A stretch of DNA of 64,000 bases from Aureibaculum algae. Its GTDB lineage: Bacteria > Bacteroidota > Bacteroidia > Flavobacteriales > Flavobacteriaceae. A model generated the notes under the pieces. It was not told where the DNA came from. It worked only from the letters and a program-made list of their open reading frames with translations, and searched no databases. The DNA is taken from contig NZ_CP040749.1 in the NCBI RefSeq assembly GCF_006065315.1, positions 2,618,501 through 2,682,500 on the forward strand, read 5' to 3'. Positions 25,838 to 34,367 of the stretch are shown here, piece after piece; the stretch's first letter is position 1, and the number at the start of each line of letters is the position of its first letter. A program made the position numbers and the translations under genes.

Positions 25838-28024
25838 TCACGATTTAGTATTGATAAAATCGAGATCTAATACATTAAAATTATTAGCTGCTTTTACCAA
25901 CAAAGCTGAACCAATAGTTTCAAATAACTGATTCGCACTTACTATGTAAGACGCTTGTTGTTCTATTTTATAATTTGGAATACCAATAATAGTTAAATTT
26001 GTATTTGCTGAATAGTTTTTAATAGTATCAAAAAATGGAATTTGTTCTTTTACATTTTCTATTATTTTTATTTCAACAATCACTCGCAAGTCATCCACTA
26101 GTTTAGCTATTTTATTGTGAATGATTATAGGATTTATATCCGTATTGTTTATGAATAAAACACGAATAGAAGTGTGATCCCATTTTGGAGATGATAAAAT
26201 GAAACGGGCAATGTTCAGCATCATTTCAGCATTTTTACTATCTGTTTCTCTCCACCATAAATCGACCGTTTTATAATTACCAAACTTTTTCTCAATATCA
26301 AAATCTAAGTACAATAAATTATAATCAAGGTGCAATAGGTTTTCGGTCATTGTTTCATACTCGACAGAATCTTCAAGACCTTTAGGCCATCCCATCATAA
26401 TGGTATTGGGCTCAACTCCTGAAAATCCGAACGTCATGGCAATATTTGTAATACCACTATATAAGTTCTCTATTTTAATCCGTCTAGCAAAAATTCCTAA
26501 ATCTTTATAGATACCGTCCCTTACCATTTGTTCTGATCTTTTTAAGGGTATTTTATTCTTATTGTCTATAATCAGGTCAAAATTGGTGACAATTCCTGTA
26601 CGACCAGAAACTGCTTTACTCAATTCTAATAAATATGATTGATGATCACTCTCTCTACTAAATAAAATAACATTTGGGTTCCAACTGGAATTTACATTTT
26701 GCTTATTATCAATTCTCTTCAAACCTTTATTTACTACATTTTCCCAAACACTTTTCCATATATCGGTAGATTTAATTTTCACTTCCTTTCGTTGTAACCA
26801 AAAATATAAACCTCCAATTACGGCCAATGCTCCCATCATGGCAACCATATCTAGTTTAAACATTACTACAAAACAGGCTATAAATCCGAGTAAGCCAATC
26901 CATCTTTTTACTTTAAAAGAGGGTTGAAAATCAGGATTTGCCCAACTTTCTAAGAAAAATGTAATGTTTATAAACGCATAAGCCGATAAATAAAACATGG
27001 ACACCACGCGTGCAATTACATCCAATTCACCTATTAATATTCCTGCTTCCGCAATTAAAAACACCAATAATAAAGCATTCACGGGCTCTCTATTTTCGCC
27101 ACGTCCTTTAGCAAATATTCTCGGAGTAACTCTATCAACAGACATGGCTTGCAACATTCTAGGCCCACCTAATATACCACCAAGAGCAGAGGACAGGGTA
27201 GCTCCCCAAATTCCCGCCACAACAGCAGGTGCAAAAATTGCTATTTTCATTAAAATATTATAATCCGACTTTAAGACTTCAGAGTCCACCGTATATGCCA
27301 TAAAGATGGCAACACTTAAATAAACCACTAAGCCAACACCTATCGCCCATAATGTACCATTTGGTATTGAGCTTTTAGGGTTTTCTAAGTCGCCACTCAT
27401 GGCAATACCTGCCGTAAATCCAGTTACTGCTGGAAAAAAAATAGCAAATACAATTTCTAAGGATGCAGACCCTTCTGAAGGCAACAAATTAACTGAATGT
27501 GGGGTAAAATCATGTGTTCCTAAAAATATAGAAACTAAAGAAACTGCGATAGCAGCCAATATAAAAAACTGAGATTTTAAGGCTACAGAAGTACTAATTA
27601 GAGCCAGAGCAGTCAATGAAACCAATGCAATGGTTCCAGTAATTCGCAAGTCGTTAATACCCATTCCAAAATTGAAATACCCATTAAAACTCTCCGCAAA
27701 ACCTACCAAATATAACGCAATTGAAAAGGCGGTACCCACATACAACGCAATACCAATGGCTCCTCCAATGGGAATTCCCATACTACGTGAAAGTACATAA
27801 TAAATTCCTCCAGCTCCAATTTTTTTGTCGGTGGCTACAGATGAAATACTCAATCCCGTAGATATAGAGATTACGTGTGCAATAAGTATGATTATAATGG
27901 CACCAAAAAGGCCTGCGTTACCAATAACCCAACCCAAACGCATATATAAAATAACACCTAAAATTGTAAGTAGAGATGGTGTAAAAACACCTGCAAATGT
28001 GCCAAATTTCTTCGTTTCTGCCAT
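25838..28024 (-). CDS. SLC12-like cation-chloride cotransporter / amino-acid permease family protein
   Basis: The 728-residue protein has about 12 membrane helices in residues 1-420. It starts with the family opening FGTFAGVFTPSLLTILGVILY and has GIYYVLSRSMG, then a 300-residue soluble C-terminal domain. This matches the prokaryotic branch of the cation-chloride cotransporters (APC superfamily, SLC12), with the C-terminal domain resembling that of the eukaryotic proteins. Likely substrates are K+ or Na+ with Cl-, or amino acids; sequence does not decide. It is a single gene on the minus strand, convergent with the M13 peptidase. Confidence 0.85.
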   Translation of the reverse strand: MAETKKFGTFAGVFTPSLLTILGVILYMRLGWVIGNAGLFGAIIIILIAHVISISTGLSISSVATDKKIGAGGIYYVLSRSMGIPIGGAIGIALYVGTAFSIALYLVGFAESFNGYFNFGMGINDLRITGTIALVSLTALALISTSVALKSQFFILAAIAVSLVSIFLGTHDFTPHSVNLLPSEGSASLEIVFAIFFPAVTGFTAGIAMSGDLENPKSSIPNGTLWAIGVGLVVYLSVAIFMAYTVDSEVLKSDYNILMKIAIFAPAVVAGIWGATLSSALGGILGGPRMLQAMSVDRVTPRIFAKGRGENREPVNALLLVFLIAEAGILIGELDVIARVVSMFYLSAYAFINITFFLESWANPDFQPSFKVKRWIGLLGFIACFVVMFKLDMVAMMGALAVIGGLYFWLQRKEVKIKSTDIWKSVWENVVNKGLKRIDNKQNVNSSWNPNVILFSRESDHQSYLLELSKAVSGRTGIVTNFDLIIDNKNKIPLKRSEQMVRDGIYKDLGIFARRIKIENLYSGITNIAMTFGFSGVEPNTIMMGWPKGLEDSVEYETMTENLLHLDYNLLYLDFDIEKKFGNYKTVDLWWRETDSKNAEMMLNIARFILSSPKWDHTSIRVLFINNTDINPIIIHNKIAKLVDDLRVIVEIKIIENVKEQIPFFDTIKNYSANTNLTIIGIPNYKIEQQASYIVSANQLFETIGSALLVKAANNFNVLDLDFINTKS

Positions 28025-28215
28025 TAGTTAAAACTACAAAATACATTGTAAACAGCACTAAAATATTTCCATAAATTTTAGAAAACCTCTATCTTATTAT
28101 AACTTCTATTTATTCGAGATAATACGCCTTATATAATCACAATTAATAGCTGCTGAAATAGGGGAGTGTGAAAATTTTACGTTGAAATGAAGCTTTGTTT
28201 TATAAAAAATAATCC

Positions 28216-28953
28216 CTATATATTTATTAAATAATTTTTTTGAAACATTTTATCATAAATATCTTTACTAAACATATACAATTGAGCTGGTTTTTTTGAA
28301 ACACCAATTTGTTTTTCGTCAAGTGGAATAATATATTTTTTATTTATTAATTTTCTCCTAAAATTACGATTGTCAATTTCTATTTGTAAAATTGATTGAT
28401 ATAAATCTTGTACTTCATTGATGGTGAATTTATCGGGAAGTAATTCGAAAATTACAGGTTCAGAAAGACATTTTATTTTTAAATCTTCATATGCTTCCAA
28501 AATAATTTGCTCATGATCAAAACCTAAATCTGGTAAATCACCAATTGGAAACCATTTCGCTTCATTTTTATTACTTTTTAAATCAACCTCTTCGGTTTTT
28601 AATAAAAAGTAATAGGCCACAGTAATGGTTCTTAAATTAAATTTCTCGTGCTCCACCCAAATTAAATCTTTTTCATGTTTTAAACGATCGGGGTCTCCAA
28701 ATGCTTTAAATTGTTTTTTATACAAATTTGATAATCCCGTAAGCTCCTTTAATACGCGAGAAGCAGATTCGTCTAACGTTTCATTTTCATAAACGTGATA
28801 ACCTGTCAATACATAATCATCAACGAGAATTTTTGATCCCTTTTCAGATTCTAAATATCGTTTTATTAATAAGACATTGAGTGACTTCGTGTTTGTGTCG
28901 TATCCAAATACAACACAGTCTACAGATAAATTAAGAATTTTATTAAGGTTCAT
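28216..28953 (-). CDS. NrtR-type transcriptional regulator: Nudix-like sensor plus winged helix
   Basis: The 245-residue protein has an N-terminal Nudix-like domain (about 10-150) and a C-terminal winged-helix domain (about 165-245, with FTINEVQDLYQSIL and NFRRKL) as in the NrtR family. The Nudix box around 56-79 has RVLKEL where an active enzyme has REUxEE, so two catalytic glutamates are gone and hydrolysis is unlikely. In Bacteroidota, relatives of this family (for example AraR-type regulators) sense sugars. It is transcribed away from a polyol operon, and both promoters carry the same 19-bp motif, so it is probably a polyol- or sugar-responsive autorepressor (inference). Confidence 0.88.
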   Translation of the reverse strand: MNLNKILNLSVDCVVFGYDTNTKSLNVLLIKRYLESEKGSKILVDDYVLTGYHVYENETLDESASRVLKELTGLSNLYKKQFKAFGDPDRLKHEKDLIWVEHEKFNLRTITVAYYFLLKTEEVDLKSNKNEAKWFPIGDLPDLGFDHEQIILEAYEDLKIKCLSEPVIFELLPDKFTINEVQDLYQSILQIEIDNRNFRRKLINKKYIIPLDEKQIGVSKKPAQLYMFSKDIYDKMFQKNYLINI

Positions 28954-28992
28954 AGCTATACTATTTATTAAAATATGATAATATTACTTATA

Positions 28993-29011
28993 TAACGTCA
29001 AATATACATTT
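28993..29011. promoter_or_regulatory. Candidate regulator operator, copy 1 (at the regulator's own promoter)
   Basis: Read on the minus strand, AAATGTATATTTGACGTTA matches copy 2 at 29143-29161 at 14 of 19 positions. It overlaps the -7 box TATATTTG (28999-29006, minus strand) of the regulator gene. A bound repressor would block its own promoter. Confidence 0.6.
28999..29006 (-). promoter_or_regulatory. -7 box TATATTTG of the NrtR-type regulator gene
   Basis: This is an exact minus-strand TAnnTTTG match 45 bases before the regulator start codon at 28953. Confidence 0.55.
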
Positions 29012-29128
29012 TATTTTTATCAATTTAAGCACGTCCATTATTTATTAGTTAAGACAATTTAGCATATGTTACGGTTAATTTAAACTATATTTTCACAAAT
29101 AAATTAGTTTTATTCAAATATTTATTCC

Positions 29129-29136
29129 TACATTTG
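29129..29136 (+). promoter_or_regulatory. -7 box TACATTTG of the polyol operon
   Basis: This is an exact TAnnTTTG match. The transcript should begin about 29143, at the left edge of the operator, giving a leader of about 48 bases before the ATG at 29191. Confidence 0.65.
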
Positions 29137-29142
29137 AAAAAT

Positions 29143-29161
29143 AAACGTAAAAGTGACGTTT
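29143..29161. promoter_or_regulatory. Candidate regulator operator, copy 2 (AAACGT-N7-ACGTTT)
   Basis: This is a perfect inverted repeat of 6-bp arms around seven bases, at about +1 to +19 of the polyol operon. The position favours repression. The match to copy 1 at the divergent regulator promoter points to the NrtR-type protein as the binder (inference). Confidence 0.65.
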
Positions 29162-29190
29162 GTTAATATTTATCTATTACTTATGCAATC

Positions 29191-30039
29191 ATGAAAATAT
29201 CTAAATCTGATTTCAAAGAAAAGAATAACAACGTATTTAAAATAGTATTGATCTCTACATTTATACTATTAAAATTTAATATCACTTCAGCACAAGAAAA
29301 TATAACAACAACAGATTACAAAGTATTCAATGCCAGTGGACATATAAAAAATATGCATACATGGCATGGTTCAGTAGTGCATCCAGGGGCTGTATTTGCT
29401 ACTAGTTTAGAATTTACAACACGTAATAAAAAATTTATCCTTGGTATTTGGGGAGGAGCAAGTTTTACGAGTACTGACATATTTAACGAAATTAACGCTA
29501 CTTATGTAAATGCTAATTATAAAGAAGTATCCCTTTATGCTTCCTATCATTTTAACGATATTTTGTTTATTGAAGCTGTATCACATAATAATTATACCGC
29601 AGTTGAAGAAAGAGGTGATGTCTTACATTATTGGAGTTATGATAAAAAACAAGGTTATAATTTTGTAGACATTGGCTTCGGATATGCGGTTACACCCAAG
29701 GTAGAATTATACTTAGCTACTATTATTGGTGGTGGTTCTGGAGATTATGAAATTCAATCGGATGGTTTGCTAAAAGATTCTTGGACTCATTATTTTGAAA
29801 TAAAAAGCAAAGTTTGGCAAAGTACTAATTCCAATTTAACTCTATTCACTGGTGGAGCTTGGTCTTTTATAACTGATAAAACCTTTTACACCGAAGATGG
29901 AGCTAATCTCATTAATGTGGGTGCTACATTTTGTAAGGACATACATATAGGGAGTTATAAATTGCCCGTTGAAGTTACGGCCATGTGGAATCCAGAAAAA
30001 GAAAAAACCATTTTGCAACTAGATCTCGCTTTATTTTAA
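29191..30039 (+). CDS. Secreted beta-rich protein, possible outer-membrane channel of the polyol operon
   Basis: The 282-residue product has a signal peptide with a long N-region (cleavage near residue 34, ITSAQ). The rest alternates aromatic and small residues in 8-12 residue stretches (KEVSLYASYHF, YNFVDIGFGYAV, KVELYLATIIGGG) and ends in LQLDLALF, a terminal-aromatic strand like those of outer-membrane barrels. I do not recognise a named family. It is the first gene after the operator, 147 bases before the permease, so it may help the substrate cross the outer membrane (inference). It could also be a surface-binding protein. Confidence 0.68.
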   Translation: MKISKSDFKEKNNNVFKIVLISTFILLKFNITSAQENITTTDYKVFNASGHIKNMHTWHGSVVHPGAVFATSLEFTTRNKKFILGIWGGASFTSTDIFNEINATYVNANYKEVSLYASYHFNDILFIEAVSHNNYTAVEERGDVLHYWSYDKKQGYNFVDIGFGYAVTPKVELYLATIIGGGSGDYEIQSDGLLKDSWTHYFEIKSKVWQSTNSNLTLFTGGAWSFITDKTFYTEDGANLINVGATFCKDIHIGSYKLPVEVTAMWNPEKEKTILQLDLALF

Positions 30040-30186
30040 TCCATCTAACATCAACACATTTAATTATGAAATTTAAAAATAAAAAAAACAGTACAATTTA
30101 ACACCAATTACTAAAAGGTTTTGTTACTAAGTACTTAAGTAAACATAAAAAATTTAACTCAAGCTAATATCTAAAAAATATACATC

Positions 30187-31902
30187 ATGGACACAACCAA
30201 TGAATTTCGGCAGTTCGAAAACTTAGAAGATGAACAATTGCCAATTGCTAAACACAAATTGCATAATTGGACTCATTTTGCAGGATTGTACGCTGCGGAA
30301 CATGTTGCAGCAACTGAATTCGTTATTGGAGCCACGTTTGTAGCTTTAGGAGCAACTACTAAAGATATTTTATTAGGATTATTAATTGGTAATATTTTAG
30401 CAGTTTTAAGCTGGACATTAATTACCTCACCAATTGCAGTTGACACACGATTGAGTTTATATACGTACCTCAATAAAATAGCGGGAGATTCAATGACCAA
30501 GCTTTACAATTGGGCTAACGTAATCATTTTTACAGTTATCTCAGCAGCCATGATCACCGTTTCTTCTACCGCTGTCCGTTTTGCTTTTAATATTCCACCA
30601 CAGCTCAATTGGTACCCTACAAATTTTTGGTTTATCATAATTGTATTAATTGTTGGTATTGTTGTAGTGTCTATTGCTATCTATGGTTTTAAAGCGGTCT
30701 CTGAATTTTCTGGAATTTGTGCTCCATGGTTGTTTGTGATGTTTACTTGTGGTGCTTTTGTACTTTTACCTGCTTTGTCCTTAGAAGTATTAGGCAAACC
30801 GATACCAGAAGGATGGGGTGATTTTATAACCTTAGGCGATCAATCTATTTGGACAGGTGTTAACAGTGACGGTGAAGCAGGTATCGGACTAACAGAAGTC
30901 ATTGGTTTTGCTTGGGCTGCCAATACCATTACGCATTTCGGACTTATTGATATGGCATTATTGCGTTTTGCAAAAAAGAAATCTTACGGTTTAGCTACGA
31001 GTACAGGAATGATGTTTGGGCATTATGTTGCTTGGATAGCAGCAGGGATTATGGGTGCTGGAGCCGCCGTTATCATAGGAAAATCAATTGTAGAATTAGA
31101 CCCAGGTGATGTAGCGTATTATGCATTAGGTTGGTCTGGTTTCGTAATTGTAATTGTGGCTGGTTGGACAACAGCCGTTGCTAATCTTTACAGAGCAGGC
31201 TTAGCGGCACAAGCAATTTTCACCAAGACTTCACGAAAAAAAACCACGTTAATGGTTGGTTTAGTAACGATGATGGTTGCATGTTTTCCTTTTGTGTTTT
31301 CTCAAATACTTCCGCTTCTTACTTACGCAGGGTTATTAGTAGTGCCCGTTGGTGCAATTGTATTTGCAGAACATCAAATTTTCCCTAGAATTGGATATAC
31401 AAGGTATTGGTTGCATTATCGCCAATTGACCGTTAGTACACCCGCCATTGCATCTTGGGCTTTAGGTCTTGCATTCGGTTTTGGTTTAAACCTTTTAAAT
31501 GTCATGTCCTTCTTTTATCTGTTTTTACCAACTTGGGTATTTACCATATTAGTATATACTTTTTTAGCTGGTCGATATGGAGCTAAAGACAAATACCCAG
31601 AGGCAGTAGCAAAGGAAAAATTACATAACTTAAACATAATAAAATTTCAAGAACAAAAAGCAGAAAAAGAAAGTAAACCTGTACGAGATACATCTCTTTT
31701 TACAAAAATATTAAGAAGTACCTCTTTACTGGCTTTACTTATCACCATAGTTCTAGCTTGTATCGTTTTATTTGGTAGTAAAGATGAAGTGATGTACATC
31801 GCAAATCGCGAAATATTTTATCGATATGCATTCATATGCACTATAACCTACTTTGCGACTGCATATTGGGCACTTAAACGTGGAAAAACTAAAAAAATAT
31901 AA
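30187..31902 (+). CDS. NCS1-family (purine/cytosine permease-like) transporter
   Basis: The 571-residue protein has 12 or more membrane helices. It has the NCS1 look: an early amphipathic segment (LHNWTHFAGLYAAEHVAATEF in part), GxxxG-rich helices, and a central WAANTITHFGLIDMALLRFA segment. A charged cytoplasmic stretch (about 470-510) precedes two extra C-terminal helices. NCS1 carriers normally import nucleobases, allantoin or hydantoins with Na+ or H+. Here the next genes, six and 11 bases on, are mannitol 2-dehydrogenase and fructokinase, so import of mannitol or another polyol is the simplest reading. That would be unusual for the family. Confidence 0.8.
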   Translation: MDTTNEFRQFENLEDEQLPIAKHKLHNWTHFAGLYAAEHVAATEFVIGATFVALGATTKDILLGLLIGNILAVLSWTLITSPIAVDTRLSLYTYLNKIAGDSMTKLYNWANVIIFTVISAAMITVSSTAVRFAFNIPPQLNWYPTNFWFIIIVLIVGIVVVSIAIYGFKAVSEFSGICAPWLFVMFTCGAFVLLPALSLEVLGKPIPEGWGDFITLGDQSIWTGVNSDGEAGIGLTEVIGFAWAANTITHFGLIDMALLRFAKKKSYGLATSTGMMFGHYVAWIAAGIMGAGAAVIIGKSIVELDPGDVAYYALGWSGFVIVIVAGWTTAVANLYRAGLAAQAIFTKTSRKKTTLMVGLVTMMVACFPFVFSQILPLLTYAGLLVVPVGAIVFAEHQIFPRIGYTRYWLHYRQLTVSTPAIASWALGLAFGFGLNLLNVMSFFYLFLPTWVFTILVYTFLAGRYGAKDKYPEAVAKEKLHNLNIIKFQEQKAEKESKPVRDTSLFTKILRSTSLLALLITIVLACIVLFGSKDEVMYIANREIFYRYAFICTITYFATAYWALKRGKTKKI

Positions 31903-31907
31903 ATATC

Positions 31908-33398
31908 ATGGAAAAAATAATTAAACTTAATCAAAAGAACTTGGCTGAAATTGCCAAACGTATATCTTGTCCTACTTATAACAGAAGTAACATAAAAACA
32001 GGTATTGTACATGTGGGTATTGGTGGCTTTCACAGAGCACATGAAGCTTTTTATACAGATGCATTATTACATGATGATTCTATAAAAGATTGGGGGATCT
32101 GTGGTGTCGCTTTATTAGAATTTGATACTAAAATATATAATACCTTAAAAGAGCAAAATGGATTATATACTTTAATAATTAAAGAACTGGACGGCACGCT
32201 TACAAAACGAGTTATAGGATCTATTGTTGAGTGCTTATATGCACCAGAAAATCCAACCACTGTAATTGAAAAGATGGCAAGTCCCGAGGTTAAAATTATA
32301 ACCTTAACCATTACTGAAGGAGGGTATAATTATAATGAAGCCACGCGTGGTTTTGATTTTGAAAATCCCCAAATTCACTACGATTTAGAGCATCCTGAAT
32401 CGCCAAAAACAATCTTTGGGTATTTGACACAAGCATTAAAACTTAGAAAAGAAAGAGGATTATTAGGAGTTACCATACAATCATGTGATAATATTCAAGG
32501 AAATGGGCATATGGCAAAAAAAATGTTGTTAAGCTATGTGCAAAAAGCCGAACCGGAATTAGTAGCATGGATAGAAACAAATGTCTCTTTCCCAAACAGT
32601 ATGGTTGATAGAATTACACCAGCTACAGCGGCATTGGATATCGAAAAATTAAAAGAAACCTCAGGAGTAGATGATGCTTGGCCAGTAGTTTGTGAACCTT
32701 TTAAGCAATGGGTTATTGAAGATGATTTCAGTACGGATAGACCCGCGTGGGAAACTGTAGGAGCACAATTTGTTGAAGATGTGGTTCCTTATGAAAAAAT
32801 GAAATTAAGCTTATTAAATGCAGGTCATACCGTATTAGGTATTATTGGTGCTTTAATGGGGTATGATACTATCGATGAATCTGTTCACAATCCACATATA
32901 AATGCATTTTTAAAAAAATATATGGATATAGAGGTGACACCCACTTTAGGACAACTAGAAGGTGTTGACTTAGAAAGCTACAAGCAATCATTGTTGCAAC
33001 GTTTTGGTAATATCAATATCAAAGATCAAATTGATAGAATTTGTTCTGAAAGTTCTGCAAAATTCCCAATTTTCGTATTACCTACAGTAACGACTAATTT
33101 AAAAGAAAAGGGTTCTATTGACTTTGCTTCGTTAGTTATTGCTGCTTGGGCAATTTACAGCTTAGGAAAGGATGAAAATGGCAAAGTATTAATTATTAAA
33201 GATGCTATGAAAGCAACTTTAAATGAAAAAAGTATAGCCGCATCAAAATATAATCCTGAAGCATTTTTAGAAATAGAAACCATATTTGGTAAATTAAAAG
33301 ATGCTCCAACCTTTGTAAGTACTTATACTACTGCTTATAAGAACATTTTAAAAAACGGAATTGAAAAATGTGTTATTGATTTAAATAATAAGTATTAA
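31908..33398 (+). CDS. Mannitol 2-dehydrogenase family protein (polyol-specific long-chain dehydrogenase)
   Basis: The 496-residue enzyme has the NAD-binding segment GIGGFHRAH (37-45), the central EPFKQWVIED segment (263-272) and the catalytic set Lys299, Asn304 and His307 in KLSLLNAGH. Spacing is identical to Pseudomonas mannitol 2-dehydrogenase (Lys295, Asn300, His303). It oxidises D-mannitol to D-fructose with NAD; arabinitol, sorbitol or tagaturonate/fructuronate activity cannot be excluded within the family. The adjacent fructokinase makes mannitol the best guess. The gene starts five bases after the permease. Confidence 0.9.
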   Translation: MEKIIKLNQKNLAEIAKRISCPTYNRSNIKTGIVHVGIGGFHRAHEAFYTDALLHDDSIKDWGICGVALLEFDTKIYNTLKEQNGLYTLIIKELDGTLTKRVIGSIVECLYAPENPTTVIEKMASPEVKIITLTITEGGYNYNEATRGFDFENPQIHYDLEHPESPKTIFGYLTQALKLRKERGLLGVTIQSCDNIQGNGHMAKKMLLSYVQKAEPELVAWIETNVSFPNSMVDRITPATAALDIEKLKETSGVDDAWPVVCEPFKQWVIEDDFSTDRPAWETVGAQFVEDVVPYEKMKLSLLNAGHTVLGIIGALMGYDTIDESVHNPHINAFLKKYMDIEVTPTLGQLEGVDLESYKQSLLQRFGNINIKDQIDRICSESSAKFPIFVLPTVTTNLKEKGSIDFASLVIAAWAIYSLGKDENGKVLIIKDAMKATLNEKSIAASKYNPEAFLEIETIFGKLKDAPTFVSTYTTAYKNILKNGIEKCVIDLNNKY

Positions 33399-33409
33399 AA
33401 AGTAACAAA

Positions 33410-34291
33410 ATGAAAAATATTGTTTGTTTTGGTGAAGTACTGTGGGATGTTTTTCCTACACATAAAAAAATAGGTGGTGCTCCTTTAAATGTTGCCCTAA
33501 GATTAAAATCTTTTGGGAATAATGTTTCTATTATTACAAGAATAGGTGCTGATCAATTAGGTAAAGAAATCGTTTTATTTGCAAAGAAACATGGTGTAAA
33601 TATTGATTACATTCAAGTTGATAAACAATTAAAAACAGGTGAAGTGAAGGTCATGTTGAACGAAAAAGGTTCTGCATCTTATGATATTAATTTTCCAAGA
33701 GCGTGGGATAATATTAAGATTACGGAAAGAGCAAAGAGCATGGTTCAAACTGCAGATGCCTTTATTTTCGGTAGTTTAGTTGCTAGAGATGACACTTCTA
33801 GAAATACACTTTATGATTTTTTAAAAGTAACAAAATATAAAATTCTTGACATCAATTTAAGAGCACCGTATTACACCCTTGATGTTTTAAGCTATTTAAT
33901 GAAACAAGCGGATTTTATTAAATTTAATGATGATGAAATCTTTGAAATAGCAGCATCTTTAGGTGCTACCTCAAAATCTCTGGAACACAACATCTTATTT
34001 ATTGCCGAACACACCGATACAAAATCAATCTGTGTAACAAAAGGACGTCATGGAGCTATTCTCTATCAAAATGAAACTTTTTATTACAATAGTGGGTATC
34101 AAATTATTGTTGCTGACACTGTTGGTGCGGGCGATTCTTTTTTAGCTTCTCTAATTCATAAGTTATTGAAAGGAACCGCACCACAAATTGCAATCGATTT
34201 TGCAGGTGCTGTCGGAGCTATTGTAGCAAGTAGAGCAGGAGCTAACCCTGAAATTAAGACCGAGGAAATTGAACGTTTTATGGATTTATAA
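33410..34291 (+). CDS. PfkB-family carbohydrate kinase, probable fructokinase
   Basis: The 293-residue kinase begins with IVCFGEVLWDVFP, a fructokinase-type opening. It has GGAPLNVALRL (22-32) and ends with the PfkB signature DTVGAGDSFLASL, where Asp242 is the catalytic base. It should phosphorylate fructose to fructose-6-phosphate. It follows the mannitol dehydrogenase by 11 bases and closes the operon, so the pair forms the M2DH/fructokinase mannitol route known in marine flavobacteria that use brown-algal mannitol. Sugar specificity is inferred from context. Confidence 0.9.
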   Translation: MKNIVCFGEVLWDVFPTHKKIGGAPLNVALRLKSFGNNVSIITRIGADQLGKEIVLFAKKHGVNIDYIQVDKQLKTGEVKVMLNEKGSASYDINFPRAWDNIKITERAKSMVQTADAFIFGSLVARDDTSRNTLYDFLKVTKYKILDINLRAPYYTLDVLSYLMKQADFIKFNDDEIFEIAASLGATSKSLEHNILFIAEHTDTKSICVTKGRHGAILYQNETFYYNSGYQIIVADTVGAGDSFLASLIHKLLKGTAPQIAIDFAGAVGAIVASRAGANPEIKTEEIERFMDL

Positions 34292-34324
34292 ACAAACTCT
34301 AAGCGAGAATAAAGAGTAACTGTA

Positions 34325-34367
34325 TAAACAAAGTGGTTTAGTAAGTGCTACTGAATCACTTTGTTTA
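34325..34367. terminator. Symmetrical hairpin shared by convergent genes
   Basis: TAAACAAAGTG-GTTTAGTA pairs through all 19 positions (two G-U) with TACTGAAT-CACTTTGTTTA around a 5-base loop. The right arm lies within the last codons of the esterase gene, whose stop codon is in the loop. It can form in RNA from either direction; T-runs are weak. Confidence 0.6.

Noticed and set aside
28216..28953. Active Nudix hydrolase
   Set aside because: The Nudix box lacks two of the catalytic glutamates and the protein has a winged-helix C-terminus, so a regulator fits better.
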